This document shows positions 17,802-26,031 of a stretch of DNA of 64,000 nt, in pieces. The stretch spans positions 15,897 through 79,896 of the forward strand of contig CAZHIC010000007.1 in NCBI GenBank assembly GCA_964532405.1. The letters run 5' to 3'. Under the pieces are notes generated by a model, which worked only from the letters and a program-made list of their open reading frames with translations, searched no databases and was not told where the DNA came from. The position numbers were made by a program, and so were the translations under genes. Within the stretch, counting starts at the first letter, position 1, and each line of letters starts with the position of its first letter. The DNA is from PALSA-1006 sp964532405 (GTDB lineage: Bacteria > Pseudomonadota > Gammaproteobacteria > Burkholderiales > Gallionellaceae).

Positions 17802-18884
17802 ATGACGATCTATAACTTTAGCGCAGGCCCCGCCGTATTGCCGAAAGAAGTTTTGTTGCAGGCACAGGCGGAACTCATCGACTGGCACGGCAGCGGTATG
17901 TCGGTGATGGAGATGTCGCATCGCGGCAAGGAATACATGGGCATTCACGCCCAAGCCGAAGCCGATTTGCGCGAGTTGATGGGCATCCCCGCCAACTACA
18001 AAGTGCTGTTCCTGCAAGGTGGAGCGCATCTGCAATTTTCGATGATCCCGTTCAATTTGTTGCGCGGCAAGCTCTCTGCCGACTATGTGAATACCGGCGA
18101 ATGGTCGAAAAAGGCCATAGCCGAAGCGAAGAAGTTCTGCAACGTGAACGTGGTGGCGAGCAACGCCGACAAGAACTGCACTTACGTTCCGGCTTTTAAT
18201 ACCTGGAAGCTGGATAAGAATGCGGCTTACGTGCACTACACGTCGAACGAAACCATCGGCGGTGTCGAGTTCAACTGGATGCCCAATACGGGCGATGTGC
18301 CGCTGGTGGCGGATATGTCTTCCAATATGCTGTCGCGCTCTGTGGATGTGTGGAAATACGGTTTGATTTATGCGGGTGCGCAGAAGAACATCGGCCCTGC
18401 TGGTTTGACGCTGGTGATCGTGCGCGAAGACCTGATAGGCCATGCCGATCCGCGTTTGCCGACCATGCTGGACTATAAGACGCATGCTGAAAACGATTCG
18501 ATGTACAACACGCCGCCCACATTCGCCGTCTATATGGCGGGCTTGGTGTTCCAATGGCTGAAGAAGAACGGCGGCATCGGTGTGATGGAGCAAAAAAACA
18601 TCGCCAAAGCGAACCTGTTGTATGCGGCGATAGATGCCAGCAACGGTTTCTACAGCTGCCCGGTGAACAAGGCGGATCGCTCGCGCATGAACGTGCCGTT
18701 CACGTTGAAGGATGCCAATCTGGATGGCGAATTTCTCAAGCAGGCGGATGCGCGCGGCTTGTTGCAATTGAAGGGGCATCGTTCCGTCGGCGGTATGCGC
18801 GCCTCCATTTACAACGCGATGCCGCTGGCAGGCGTGCAGGCGCTGGTGGATTTCATGCACGAGTTCGCCCAGAAAAATGGCTGA
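17802..18884 (+). CDS. serC: Phosphoserine aminotransferase
   Basis: A 360-residue PLP enzyme converting 3-phosphohydroxypyruvate and glutamate to phosphoserine, and also acting in pyridoxal phosphate synthesis. It starts with the family signature YNFSAGPAVLPKEVL. It has GGAHLQFSMIPFNL, the PLP-lysine region YAGAQKNIGPAGLT, and the C-terminal GHRSVGGMRASIYNAMP. Length is standard. GAGAGGAA precedes the ATG. In related genomes serC follows gyrA directly; here two accessory genes lie between. The next gene, serA, supplies its substrate. Confidence 0.97.
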   Translation: MTIYNFSAGPAVLPKEVLLQAQAELIDWHGSGMSVMEMSHRGKEYMGIHAQAEADLRELMGIPANYKVLFLQGGAHLQFSMIPFNLLRGKLSADYVNTGEWSKKAIAEAKKFCNVNVVASNADKNCTYVPAFNTWKLDKNAAYVHYTSNETIGGVEFNWMPNTGDVPLVADMSSNMLSRSVDVWKYGLIYAGAQKNIGPAGLTLVIVREDLIGHADPRLPTMLDYKTHAENDSMYNTPPTFAVYMAGLVFQWLKKNGGIGVMEQKNIAKANLLYAAIDASNGFYSCPVNKADRSRMNVPFTLKDANLDGEFLKQADARGLLQLKGHRSVGGMRASIYNAMPLAGVQALVDFMHEFAQKNG

Positions 18885-18890
18885 AGAATC

Positions 18891-18945
18891 GGTGGGCACA
18901 CCCAAAGGGTGCAAGAACCTCATTCGAGGCAAAAACGTGCCCACC
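18891..18945. repeat. GTGGGCAC...GTGCCCAC inverted repeat between serC and serA
   Basis: GGTGGGCAC (18891-18899) pairs with GTGCCCACC (18937-18945), with an inner CCTC/GAGG stem. The same GTGGGCAC repeat type recurs before purA (42501-42550). No T-run follows, so it looks like a dispersed repeat rather than a terminator. Confidence 0.6.
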
Positions 18946-18965
18946 CTACTCAAATAGGCAAATAA

Positions 18966-20156
18966 ATGGCTAACATTTTTAAAATTCTCACGCTAAACAA
19001 AATTTCTTCAGTGGGTCTGAAGCGTCTGCCTGCTTCGCGTTATCAAGTCGGCGACAAGGTGGTGCAGCCCGATGCGATTCTGGTGCGTTCGCAGAACATG
19101 CTGGAGATGGATATTCCGGCCAGCGTGCTGGCCATCGCGCGCGCCGGCGCGGGAACCAACAACGTGCCGGTGAAGAAGATGAGCGCGCGCGGTGTGCCGG
19201 TGTTCAATGCGCCGGGCGCGAACGCGAATGCGGTGAAGGAACTGGTCGTCACCGGCATGTTGCTGGCTTCGCGCAACATCGTCCCCGCGTTGCGTTTCAC
19301 GGCGGGTTTGCAGGGTGACGATGCGACGCTGCACAAGCGGGTCGAGGACGGCAAGAAAGATTACGCCGGAACCGAGTTGCGTGGCCGCACATTGGGCATC
19401 ATCGGGCTGGGGGCTATCGGGCGCTTGGTGGCGGATACCGCTATCGGCCTCGGTATGAAAGTGATCGGCTTCGATCCCGAAATCACCGTGGAAGCGGCGT
19501 GGAGCCTATCGTCGCAAGTGAAGAAGGCATCCAGCATCGAAGACCTGCTCAAGCACAGTGATTTCGTGACGCTGCATGTGCCGTTGCTGGATGCGACGCG
19601 GAACCTCATCGACGACAAGCGCGTGGAAATCATGAAATCCGACGCAGTGCTGCTGAATTTTTCGCGCGATGCCATCGTCAACGAAGACGCTGTCATTGCC
19701 GGGCTGGCGAGTAAACATCTGCGTTGCTACGTGTGCGATTTCCCGAGCAATAAGACCATCAGCAACGACAAGATCATTGCGTTGCCGCATCTGGGGGCTT
19801 CCACCGCAGAAGCGGAAGAGAACTGTGCGGTGATGGTAGCGGAGCAACTGCGCGAATATCTGGAACACGGCAATATCACCAACACGGTGAATTTCCCCAA
19901 TGTGGCCATGCCGCGCGAATCTATATTCCGTTTGGCGATCGCCAACACCAACGTGCCGAACATGCTGGGGCAAATTTCCACCTCGCTGGCGCAGGCAGGT
20001 ATCAACATCCATAACATGACGAACAAATCGCGCGGCGAGATGGCCTACACGCTGGTGGATATCGATACCGCGCCGCCGGATGCTTTGATCGCGCAGATCG
20101 CCGCTATTCCCGGCGTGCTGATGGTGCGCGCGCTGCCGTTGGAGGCGGACGAATGA
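18966..20156 (+). CDS. serA: D-3-phosphoglycerate dehydrogenase with ACT domain
   Basis: A 396-residue NAD-dependent dehydrogenase for the first step of serine synthesis. The Rossmann motif GIIGLGAIGRLVADTAIGLG is in the middle. HLGASTAEAEENCA holds the catalytic His region, and the C-terminal ACT domain (SLAQAGINIHNMTNKSRGEM) is a likely serine or amino-acid sensor. It is of the short type, without the E. coli intervening domain arrangement. The gene overlaps pheA by four bases. Its position next to serC gives two consecutive serine-synthesis steps in one transcript. Confidence 0.93.
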   Translation: MANIFKILTLNKISSVGLKRLPASRYQVGDKVVQPDAILVRSQNMLEMDIPASVLAIARAGAGTNNVPVKKMSARGVPVFNAPGANANAVKELVVTGMLLASRNIVPALRFTAGLQGDDATLHKRVEDGKKDYAGTELRGRTLGIIGLGAIGRLVADTAIGLGMKVIGFDPEITVEAAWSLSSQVKKASSIEDLLKHSDFVTLHVPLLDATRNLIDDKRVEIMKSDAVLLNFSRDAIVNEDAVIAGLASKHLRCYVCDFPSNKTISNDKIIALPHLGASTAEAEENCAVMVAEQLREYLEHGNITNTVNFPNVAMPRESIFRLAIANTNVPNMLGQISTSLAQAGINIHNMTNKSRGEMAYTLVDIDTAPPDALIAQIAAIPGVLMVRALPLEADE

Positions 20157-21217
20157 GTGAGGAGTTAAAGAAATTTCGCGAGCAGATCGACCGCATCGAC
20201 GACGAGTTGTTGCGCTTGTTTAATGGGCGCGCCAAGTTGGCGCAGCAGATCGGTCATGCAAAAGGTGGCGGCGCAGTGTTGCGTCCGGAGCGCGAAGCGC
20301 AGGTGTTGCAGCGTATGGTGCAAGCGAACAACGGGCCACTACCTGATCAAGGCGTGACCCAGTTGTTTACCGAAATCATGTCGCAGTGCCGCGCATTGGA
20401 AGCGCCGCTGCGAGTGGCTTATCTGGGGCCGCATGGTACGTTCAGCGAGGCGGCGGTGTTCCAGCGCTTCGGGCAAGCGAGCGAAGGATTGCCCGCCGAT
20501 TCCATCGACGGTGTGTTCGCTGCGGTGGAGAGCGGTGCGGCGAATTACGGGCTGGTGCCGGTGGAAAATTCCACCGAAGGCGCGGTGGGGCGCACGCTTG
20601 ATCTTTTGCTCAACAGCAATCTAAAGATATGTGGCGAAGTGTTGTTGCAGGTACATCAATGCTTGTTGTCGAAAGAAAACGATCTGTCGCTGATACGCAA
20701 AGTGTATTCGCATCCGCAATCGTTCGGGCAATGCCAGGATTGGTTGCATGCGCATCTGCCGCATGCCGAGCGCATCACTGCATCGAGCAATGCCGATGCG
20801 GCGCGTCTGGCGGCGGAAGAGCCTTTTGCTGCGGCAGTGGCTGGCGCGCAGGCGGCGGAGCACTTCAAGCTGAAGGTGTTGGCGCAAAATATCGAGGACG
20901 ATGCACGCAACACCACGCGTTTTCTGGTCATCGGCAAACAGGATGTGGCGCCCTCCGGCAAGGACAAGACCTCGCTGGTGATGTCCGCCTCTAATCGTCC
21001 CGGCGCGATGCACGATCTGCTGGTTCCGCTGGCGCAAAATGGCGTTTCCATGACCAAGCTGGAGTCGCGTCCTTCGCGCGCCGGGCTGTGGGAATATGTT
21101 TTTTTCGTGGATGTCGAAGGCCATCAATCTGATGCCAAGGTCGCCGCCGCGTTGGCGCAACTCAAGCAGATCGCCGCGTTCGTCAAGGTGCTGGGTTCAT
21201 ACCCGGTGGCCGTCTAA
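20153..21217 (+). CDS. pheA: Bifunctional chorismate mutase/prephenate dehydratase (P-protein)
   Basis: A 354-residue enzyme for phenylalanine synthesis. The N-terminal AroQ chorismate mutase spans about residues 1-90 (RIDDELLRLFNGRAKLAQQI). The prephenate dehydratase domain follows, with YLGPHGTFSEAAV and VPVENSTEGAVGRTLDLL. The C-terminal ACT domain contains NRPGAMHDLLVPLAQNGVSM and the ESRPSR motif, which binds phenylalanine for feedback inhibition. Length is typical. It is translationally coupled to serA (ATGA overlap) and followed by hisC after 25 bases. Confidence 0.97.
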   Translation: MSEELKKFREQIDRIDDELLRLFNGRAKLAQQIGHAKGGGAVLRPEREAQVLQRMVQANNGPLPDQGVTQLFTEIMSQCRALEAPLRVAYLGPHGTFSEAAVFQRFGQASEGLPADSIDGVFAAVESGAANYGLVPVENSTEGAVGRTLDLLLNSNLKICGEVLLQVHQCLLSKENDLSLIRKVYSHPQSFGQCQDWLHAHLPHAERITASSNADAARLAAEEPFAAAVAGAQAAEHFKLKVLAQNIEDDARNTTRFLVIGKQDVAPSGKDKTSLVMSASNRPGAMHDLLVPLAQNGVSMTKLESRPSRAGLWEYVFFVDVEGHQSDAKVAAALAQLKQIAAFVKVLGSYPVAV

Positions 21218-21242
21218 TTAGTTTCAATAAGCAAGGCATCAA

Positions 21243-22364
21243 ATGAATTACTGTGATCTAGCCCCATCCTATATTCGCTCTATCGCGCCGTATCAACCGG
21301 GCAAGCCGATCTCCGAGCTGGAGCGCGAGCTGGGCATCACCGGCATCGTCAAGCTGGCCTCCAATGAAAATCCGCTGGGCGCCAGCTCTGCGGCTATCGC
21401 CGCGATGCAGGAGGCGATCAAGACCATCGCGCTGTATCCCGATGGCAACGGTTTCGAGTTGAAAGACGCGCTGGTGAAGCGCTATGGCGTGAAGCATGCC
21501 AATGTGACCTTGGGCAACGGCAGCAACGATTTACTGGAGTTGGCGGCGCGCGCGTTTTTGCAGCCCGGCGACAAGGTGGTGTACTCGGCGCATGCTTTTG
21601 CAATATACGCATTGGCGACACAGGCGGTAGGCGCGACAGGCATCAGCGTGCGCGCAGCCAAGGGCTACGGCCATGACCTGAAGGCGATGCAGAAAGCGGC
21701 CAAGGATAATAAAGCCAAGATCGTATTCATTGCCAATCCCAACAACCCGACCGGTACTTTCCTCAGCGCGGAGGAGTTGCAATCGTTCCTGCGCGGTCTG
21801 CCGCCAGAAATACTGGTGGTGCTGGACGAGGCGTACAACGAGTATCTGCCGGAAGATAAACGCTACGATTCTGTGGCTTGGCTGAAGCAGTTCCCCAACC
21901 TTATTATTTCGCGCACCTTCTCCAAGGCTTACGGCTTGGCCGGTTTGCGCGTGGGCTACGCGCTGGCGCACGAACAGGTGACTGACATGATCAATCGCGT
22001 GCGCCAACCGTTCAATGTGAACAGCGTGGCGCAGGCGGCGGCAGTGGCGGCATTGCGCGATGTGTCCTTTGTTAAGAAAACATTCGAGCTTAACCAGCGC
22101 GGTATGGTGCAGATCACCGAGGGCTTGACCAGGCTGGGGCTGGAATATATACCGTCGTTCGGTAACTTCGTGGCGTTCCGCATCGGCGGGGCGACGGCGA
22201 TGTACCGACGCTTACTCGAACTGGGTGTGATCGTGCGCCCGATAGCCAACTACGATATGCCGGACTGGTTGCGTGTGAGCATCGGTTTGGAAAGTGAGAA
22301 TGCAAAATTTTTGAGTGCGCTGGAAAAGGCCATCAGTCAGCAGGTTAATGGAGAAAAAAAATGA
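21243..22364 (+). CDS. hisC: Histidinol-phosphate aminotransferase (also likely aromatic aminotransferase)
   Basis: A 373-residue class I/II PLP aminotransferase. The PLP lysine is in SRTFSKAYGLAGLRVGYALA. LASNENPLGAS is near the N-terminus, with NPNNPTGTF and VVLDEAYNEY in the middle. The sequence class is HisC2/HisC. Within an aromatic amino acid cluster, between pheA and aroF, such enzymes often transaminate phenylpyruvate and 4-hydroxyphenylpyruvate as well as imidazole acetol phosphate. The stop overlaps the aroF start by four bases. Confidence 0.93.
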   Translation: MNYCDLAPSYIRSIAPYQPGKPISELERELGITGIVKLASNENPLGASSAAIAAMQEAIKTIALYPDGNGFELKDALVKRYGVKHANVTLGNGSNDLLELAARAFLQPGDKVVYSAHAFAIYALATQAVGATGISVRAAKGYGHDLKAMQKAAKDNKAKIVFIANPNNPTGTFLSAEELQSFLRGLPPEILVVLDEAYNEYLPEDKRYDSVAWLKQFPNLIISRTFSKAYGLAGLRVGYALAHEQVTDMINRVRQPFNVNSVAQAAAVAALRDVSFVKKTFELNQRGMVQITEGLTRLGLEYIPSFGNFVAFRIGGATAMYRRLLELGVIVRPIANYDMPDWLRVSIGLESENAKFLSALEKAISQQVNGEKK

Positions 22365-23377
22365 TTATCGTAATGGGCAGAGAAGTCACCGACGAACAGA
22401 TCGGGGCAGTGGTTAAGAAGCTGGAAACGGCGGGCTTGAAGGCCAATATTTCGCGCGGTATCGAGCGCACGGTGATCGGTGCCATCGGCGACGAGCGCAA
22501 GCTGGAGGCGGATATGTTCACCTCGTTGCCGGGGGTGGAATCGGCGATGCACATCGCCAAACAATACAAGATCGTGTCGCGCGAATCGCACAAACAAAAC
22601 ACCGTCATCGACATCGGCGGTATTCCGTTGGGCGGCAATCAGATTCAGATCATCGGCGGCCCATGTTCGGTGGAGACGCAGGAACAGATGGATTTGTCGG
22701 CAAAATTTGTGCATGAGGCGGGTTGCCGTTTGATGCGCGGCGGTGCATTCAAGCCGCGCACCAGCCCCTATGCTTTCCAAGGGCACGGCGTGGAAGGTTT
22801 GGACATGTTCCGCAAGGCGGCGGACAAATTCAAATTGCCTATCGTCACCGAGCTGATGGATGCGCGCCAGCTCGATGCCTTCCTCGAATACGACGTGGAT
22901 GTCATCCAGATCGGCACGCGCAATATGCAAAATTTCGATCTGCTCAAGGAAGTCGGGCGCATCAACAAGCCCGTTATCCTCAAGCGCGGTATGTCGGCGA
23001 CCATCAGCGAATGGCTGATGGCGGCGGAGTACATCGCCGCAGGCGGCAACCACAACATCATCTTCTGCGAGCGCGGCATCCGCACTTTCGAAACCGCCTA
23101 CCGCAACGTGTTGGACGTGACCGCCATCGCCGTGATGAAGAAAGAGACCCACTTGCCAGTGATCGTCGATCCTTCCCACGCGGGCGGCAAAGCGTGGATG
23201 GTTCCGGCATTGTCGCAAGCCGCTATCGCCGCTGGTGCGGACGGCCTGCTGGTCGAGATGCACCCCAGCCCGTGCGACGCGTGGTGCGATGCCGATCAGG
23301 CGCTCACACCGGACGAATTGAAGAAATTGATGGGCACGCTGGGCGCGATTGCCGGGGCGATTGGGCGGACTCTGTAA
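22361..23377 (+). CDS. aroF: 3-deoxy-7-phosphoheptulonate synthase, type I-beta with regulatory domain
   Basis: A 338-residue DAHP synthase, the first enzyme of the shikimate pathway (phosphoenolpyruvate plus erythrose 4-phosphate). The N-terminal 75 residues form a ferredoxin-like regulatory domain (MIIVMGREVTDEQIGAVVKK). The TIM-barrel domain starts near IQIIGGPCSVETQEQM and has GGAFKPRTSPYAFQG, LKRGMSATISEW and VDPSHAGGK. This architecture is like the Thermotoga-type allosteric enzyme rather than E. coli AroFGH. It overlaps hisC by four bases, and tyrA follows after three bases. Confidence 0.95.
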   Translation: MIIVMGREVTDEQIGAVVKKLETAGLKANISRGIERTVIGAIGDERKLEADMFTSLPGVESAMHIAKQYKIVSRESHKQNTVIDIGGIPLGGNQIQIIGGPCSVETQEQMDLSAKFVHEAGCRLMRGGAFKPRTSPYAFQGHGVEGLDMFRKAADKFKLPIVTELMDARQLDAFLEYDVDVIQIGTRNMQNFDLLKEVGRINKPVILKRGMSATISEWLMAAEYIAAGGNHNIIFCERGIRTFETAYRNVLDVTAIAVMKKETHLPVIVDPSHAGGKAWMVPALSQAAIAAGADGLLVEMHPSPCDAWCDADQALTPDELKKLMGTLGAIAGAIGRTL

Positions 23378-23380
23378 GAC

Positions 23381-24250
23381 ATGCAGCCCGCCTTTCAAAA
23401 GGTCGTCATTTTTGGCGCTGGACTGATCGGCGGGTCGTTCGCATTAGCGTTGCGCAAGGTTGGAGCGGTTTCTGAAGTCGTGGGCTTCGGGCGCAGTTCA
23501 GCGACGCTTGAACAAGCCAAACAACTCGGTATTCTCGACCGCATCGGCAGCGATGCGGCGCGCGAAGTATGCGATGCCGATCTGGTGTTGCTCGCTACGC
23601 CCGTGGCACAGATGGCCGAATTGTTCGCTCGCATCGCACCGCATCTCGGCGCGCACACGCTGGTCACCGACGGCGGCAGCACCAAGGGCGATGTGGTGGC
23701 TGCGGCGCGAGCTAATCTGGGCGACAAGATCGCGCAGTTTGTTCCCGCTCATCCCATTGCCGGTGCCGAAAAAAGCGGCGCTGCCGCCGCACTGGCCGAT
23801 CTGTATCAAGGCAAGAAAGTGGTACTCACTCCGCTGACGGAAAATTCACAAGATGCCGTGGCGTGTGTGCGCAAAGCGTGGGAGTTGTGCGGTGCGACGG
23901 TGAGCGAGCTGTCGCCGCAGCAGCACGATGAGGTGTTCGCGGCGGTGAGTCATTTGCCGCATCTGTTGTCGTTCGCGCTGGTGCATGACTTGGCACAACG
24001 CGACAACCGCGATCAGTTGCTTTCTTTCGCCGCCAGCGGCTTTCGCGACTTCACCCGTATCGCTGCCAGCAGCCCTGAGATGTGGCGCGACATCTGTATG
24101 GCTAACCGCGATGCGCTGATGAGCGAGTTGCAACAATACGCCGCTGAGCTTTACGTTCTACACCAAGTGCTGGAAAGCAACGACGCGGCCAAGCTGGAAG
24201 AGATATTCAGTCTGGCGCGGGAAGTGCGCAGTGCTTGGACTCCGCAATAA
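23381..24250 (+). CDS. tyrA: Prephenate/arogenate dehydrogenase
   Basis: A 289-residue NAD(P)-dependent enzyme for tyrosine synthesis. The N-terminal Rossmann motif VIFGAGLIGGSFALALRKVG is at about residues 9-28. LVTDGGSTKGDVV and the conserved FVPAHPIAGAEKSG segment carry prephenate-binding residues. LPHLLSFAL and a C-terminal helical domain follow. There is no fused chorismate mutase. It starts three bases after aroF, so it is coupled. aroA usually follows; here a HipA-like kinase gene starts 14 bases downstream instead. Confidence 0.95.
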   Translation: MQPAFQKVVIFGAGLIGGSFALALRKVGAVSEVVGFGRSSATLEQAKQLGILDRIGSDAAREVCDADLVLLATPVAQMAELFARIAPHLGAHTLVTDGGSTKGDVVAAARANLGDKIAQFVPAHPIAGAEKSGAAAALADLYQGKKVVLTPLTENSQDAVACVRKAWELCGATVSELSPQQHDEVFAAVSHLPHLLSFALVHDLAQRDNRDQLLSFAASGFRDFTRIAASSPEMWRDICMANRDALMSELQQYAAELYVLHQVLESNDAAKLEEIFSLAREVRSAWTPQ

Positions 24251-24264
24251 CTTACGAGAGCGAT

Positions 24265-25071
24265 ATGTCCATACAGGTTCTTGATACAACAGCTTGGAGA
24301 GAGTTTCGTGGCTCACCTGACATCAAAGGTTTGAATAAGACAACACATTTGGCAAAAATTGCAGATGCGAGTGGCAAGTTGCATGATTGCTATGTCAAGC
24401 TGTTGGAACCAAATACTCCTGCACTTCTATGTGAGGCAATTGGCTGGCTCATTGCGCGTGCATCTGGTGTTGCGTGTTCGCCTTTTGCATGCATTGTGTT
24501 CATACCGTTGGATGAGCTACGAAAGAATATGAAATTGCCTGAATGGTTAGATAGGTATGATGTTTACCCAGCCTGGTGTTCAGAAGTGATTCGAGGGAAA
24601 ACGGTCATCCAAGTTCATAAATGGTTTTTGTTGGCGGCCAGCAAAAAATGTTTAAGGAGCAAAGATGCTAGAGCAATGGCGGCAATGGATGTATGGGTTG
24701 ACAACAGGGATCGAAACTATGGGAACGTTGTTCGTGTAAGTAGTGGTAATTACGTTTCGATTGACCATGAAACAGTGTTGCATGATTTGTTGTGGATACC
24801 AGTAGGTAAACACTTTGCGAGAAGAAGTTTGGTTGATATGGCCGTCCAGCATTTGTCGCAAGATGATCGTGATCAATTTTTAGTGGATATGGCTACTACC
24901 GCAGAACTTCACCAAAATGGGTTCAATGTGTCGAAGAAGCACGTTGTGGAGATCATTGAAAAAATCGTTCATCCGTCAAAAATCCAGCAGTTTGTTCCGT
25001 TGGTATGTGACTTTCTGGAGTCACGTGCAAAGCCGGGATGGCTAGCCAATGAGATAGGAGTGATCGTATGA
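24265..25071 (+). CDS. HipA-like kinase (HipA_2 type)
   Basis: A 268-residue protein resembling the HipA-like kinase domain proteins. A catalytic-loop-like motif AMDVWVDNRDRNYGNVV is near residue 140-156. A metal-binding SIDHETVL segment lies about 12 residues later, as in the N-D-R-x-x-N and I-D-H pattern of this kinase fold. The N-terminal part (LAKIADASGKLHDCYVKLL) would form the ATP lobe. ATG 24265 was chosen over earlier codons that overlap tyrA. Base composition is clearly more AT-rich than tyrA and aroA, pointing to acquisition. It overlaps the next gene by four bases. Substrate and role are unknown. Confidence 0.72.
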   Translation: MSIQVLDTTAWREFRGSPDIKGLNKTTHLAKIADASGKLHDCYVKLLEPNTPALLCEAIGWLIARASGVACSPFACIVFIPLDELRKNMKLPEWLDRYDVYPAWCSEVIRGKTVIQVHKWFLLAASKKCLRSKDARAMAAMDVWVDNRDRNYGNVVRVSSGNYVSIDHETVLHDLLWIPVGKHFARRSLVDMAVQHLSQDDRDQFLVDMATTAELHQNGFNVSKKHVVEIIEKIVHPSKIQQFVPLVCDFLESRAKPGWLANEIGVIV

Positions 25072-25985
25072 GTACATCATTATTCACTGATGAAAATGGT
25101 TCATTTGCACACCTTTTTAAACAGGCCGTTTCATTAGGCTCTCCCGCATTTGCCGGGGCTTGGAGCGTGATTGAATTGCAGCCGGATATTTTTGTTCCTC
25201 AATGGTTTAATGTCGGTGTGGTCGTACAGTCTGCCAATGATCGACTTCATTTTAAAATTCTGGATGAATTTAAGAAATTCGATTGTGTTTATGGGGAGCA
25301 ACTTCCGCAAAGTGCATTGCGTGAGTTGATGGTTTTTGCTGAAGCTGCATTGCGTCAAGCGGCAAAAGACAAAATCCCATTAATAAATGTTGATTTTGCA
25401 ACCGCCAATTTAAGATTGTCTGCGCCACAATTTACCTCTGGCGAGGATCGTGAAGTTACGGTTGAGCGCCTATTTGAAGAGATTGTTGTAATGATTCCTC
25501 GCGCAAAAGAGAAGGAATCTGAATTTGTATCTATCGATACTGTTACAGCAAGAAAAATGGTTAATGAGAAGCTGAAAGAGATTGCAAAATTAGACTATGA
25601 GCGAATAGTGTTACCGAACTCTACGGGTATGCTCTACGAAGATGGCGATACGAAACACTACCTAGATTTTAATCTGCGCACTAGCCGCGCTTGCGGAAGT
25701 GTGGTCTCGGCAGTTTACAAAACAATCCAGCATGTTGAATACAATCTTCTCAAATCTAGTCGCGATCTTACGACATATGCAAGGCTTAAGAATTTGAGTG
25801 ATATTGGTTTATTTTTGCTTCTTCCAGATCCCCAGAAAATGGAGCCAAAAGAATTCAAGCATGTTGATGAGTTGATCGCTGAGCAGTCTTGGAAATTGGA
25901 GCGGGATGGGTTTAGGGTGGTCAGCGGTGATGCGGAAGAGATGCTGGCAAGAGAGATATACGATTGGGCTGTTCCCTCGCTTTGA
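25068..25985 (+). CDS. DUF3037-like partner of the HipA-like kinase
   Basis: A 305-residue cytoplasmic protein with no membrane segments. The N-terminal WSVIELQPDIFVPQWFNVGV resembles the DUF3037 opening (a beta strand, proline-containing loop, then F-N-V/I-G-V-V). Proteins of this type are commonly encoded next to HipA-like kinases, as here with an ATGA overlap. The rest (AKEKESEFVSIDTV, LDFNLRTSRACGSVV) is not recognised. AT-rich base use matches the kinase gene, so the two arrived together. A stop at 25983-25985 leaves 46 bases before aroA. Confidence 0.62.
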   Translation: MSTSLFTDENGSFAHLFKQAVSLGSPAFAGAWSVIELQPDIFVPQWFNVGVVVQSANDRLHFKILDEFKKFDCVYGEQLPQSALRELMVFAEAALRQAAKDKIPLINVDFATANLRLSAPQFTSGEDREVTVERLFEEIVVMIPRAKEKESEFVSIDTVTARKMVNEKLKEIAKLDYERIVLPNSTGMLYEDGDTKHYLDFNLRTSRACGSVVSAVYKTIQHVEYNLLKSSRDLTTYARLKNLSDIGLFLLLPDPQKMEPKEFKHVDELIAEQSWKLERDGFRVVSGDAEEMLAREIYDWAVPSL

Positions 25986-26031
25986 TATTCCCGATGTTCA
26001 TAATTATTGATCTACTAAGTATTCATTCTGA

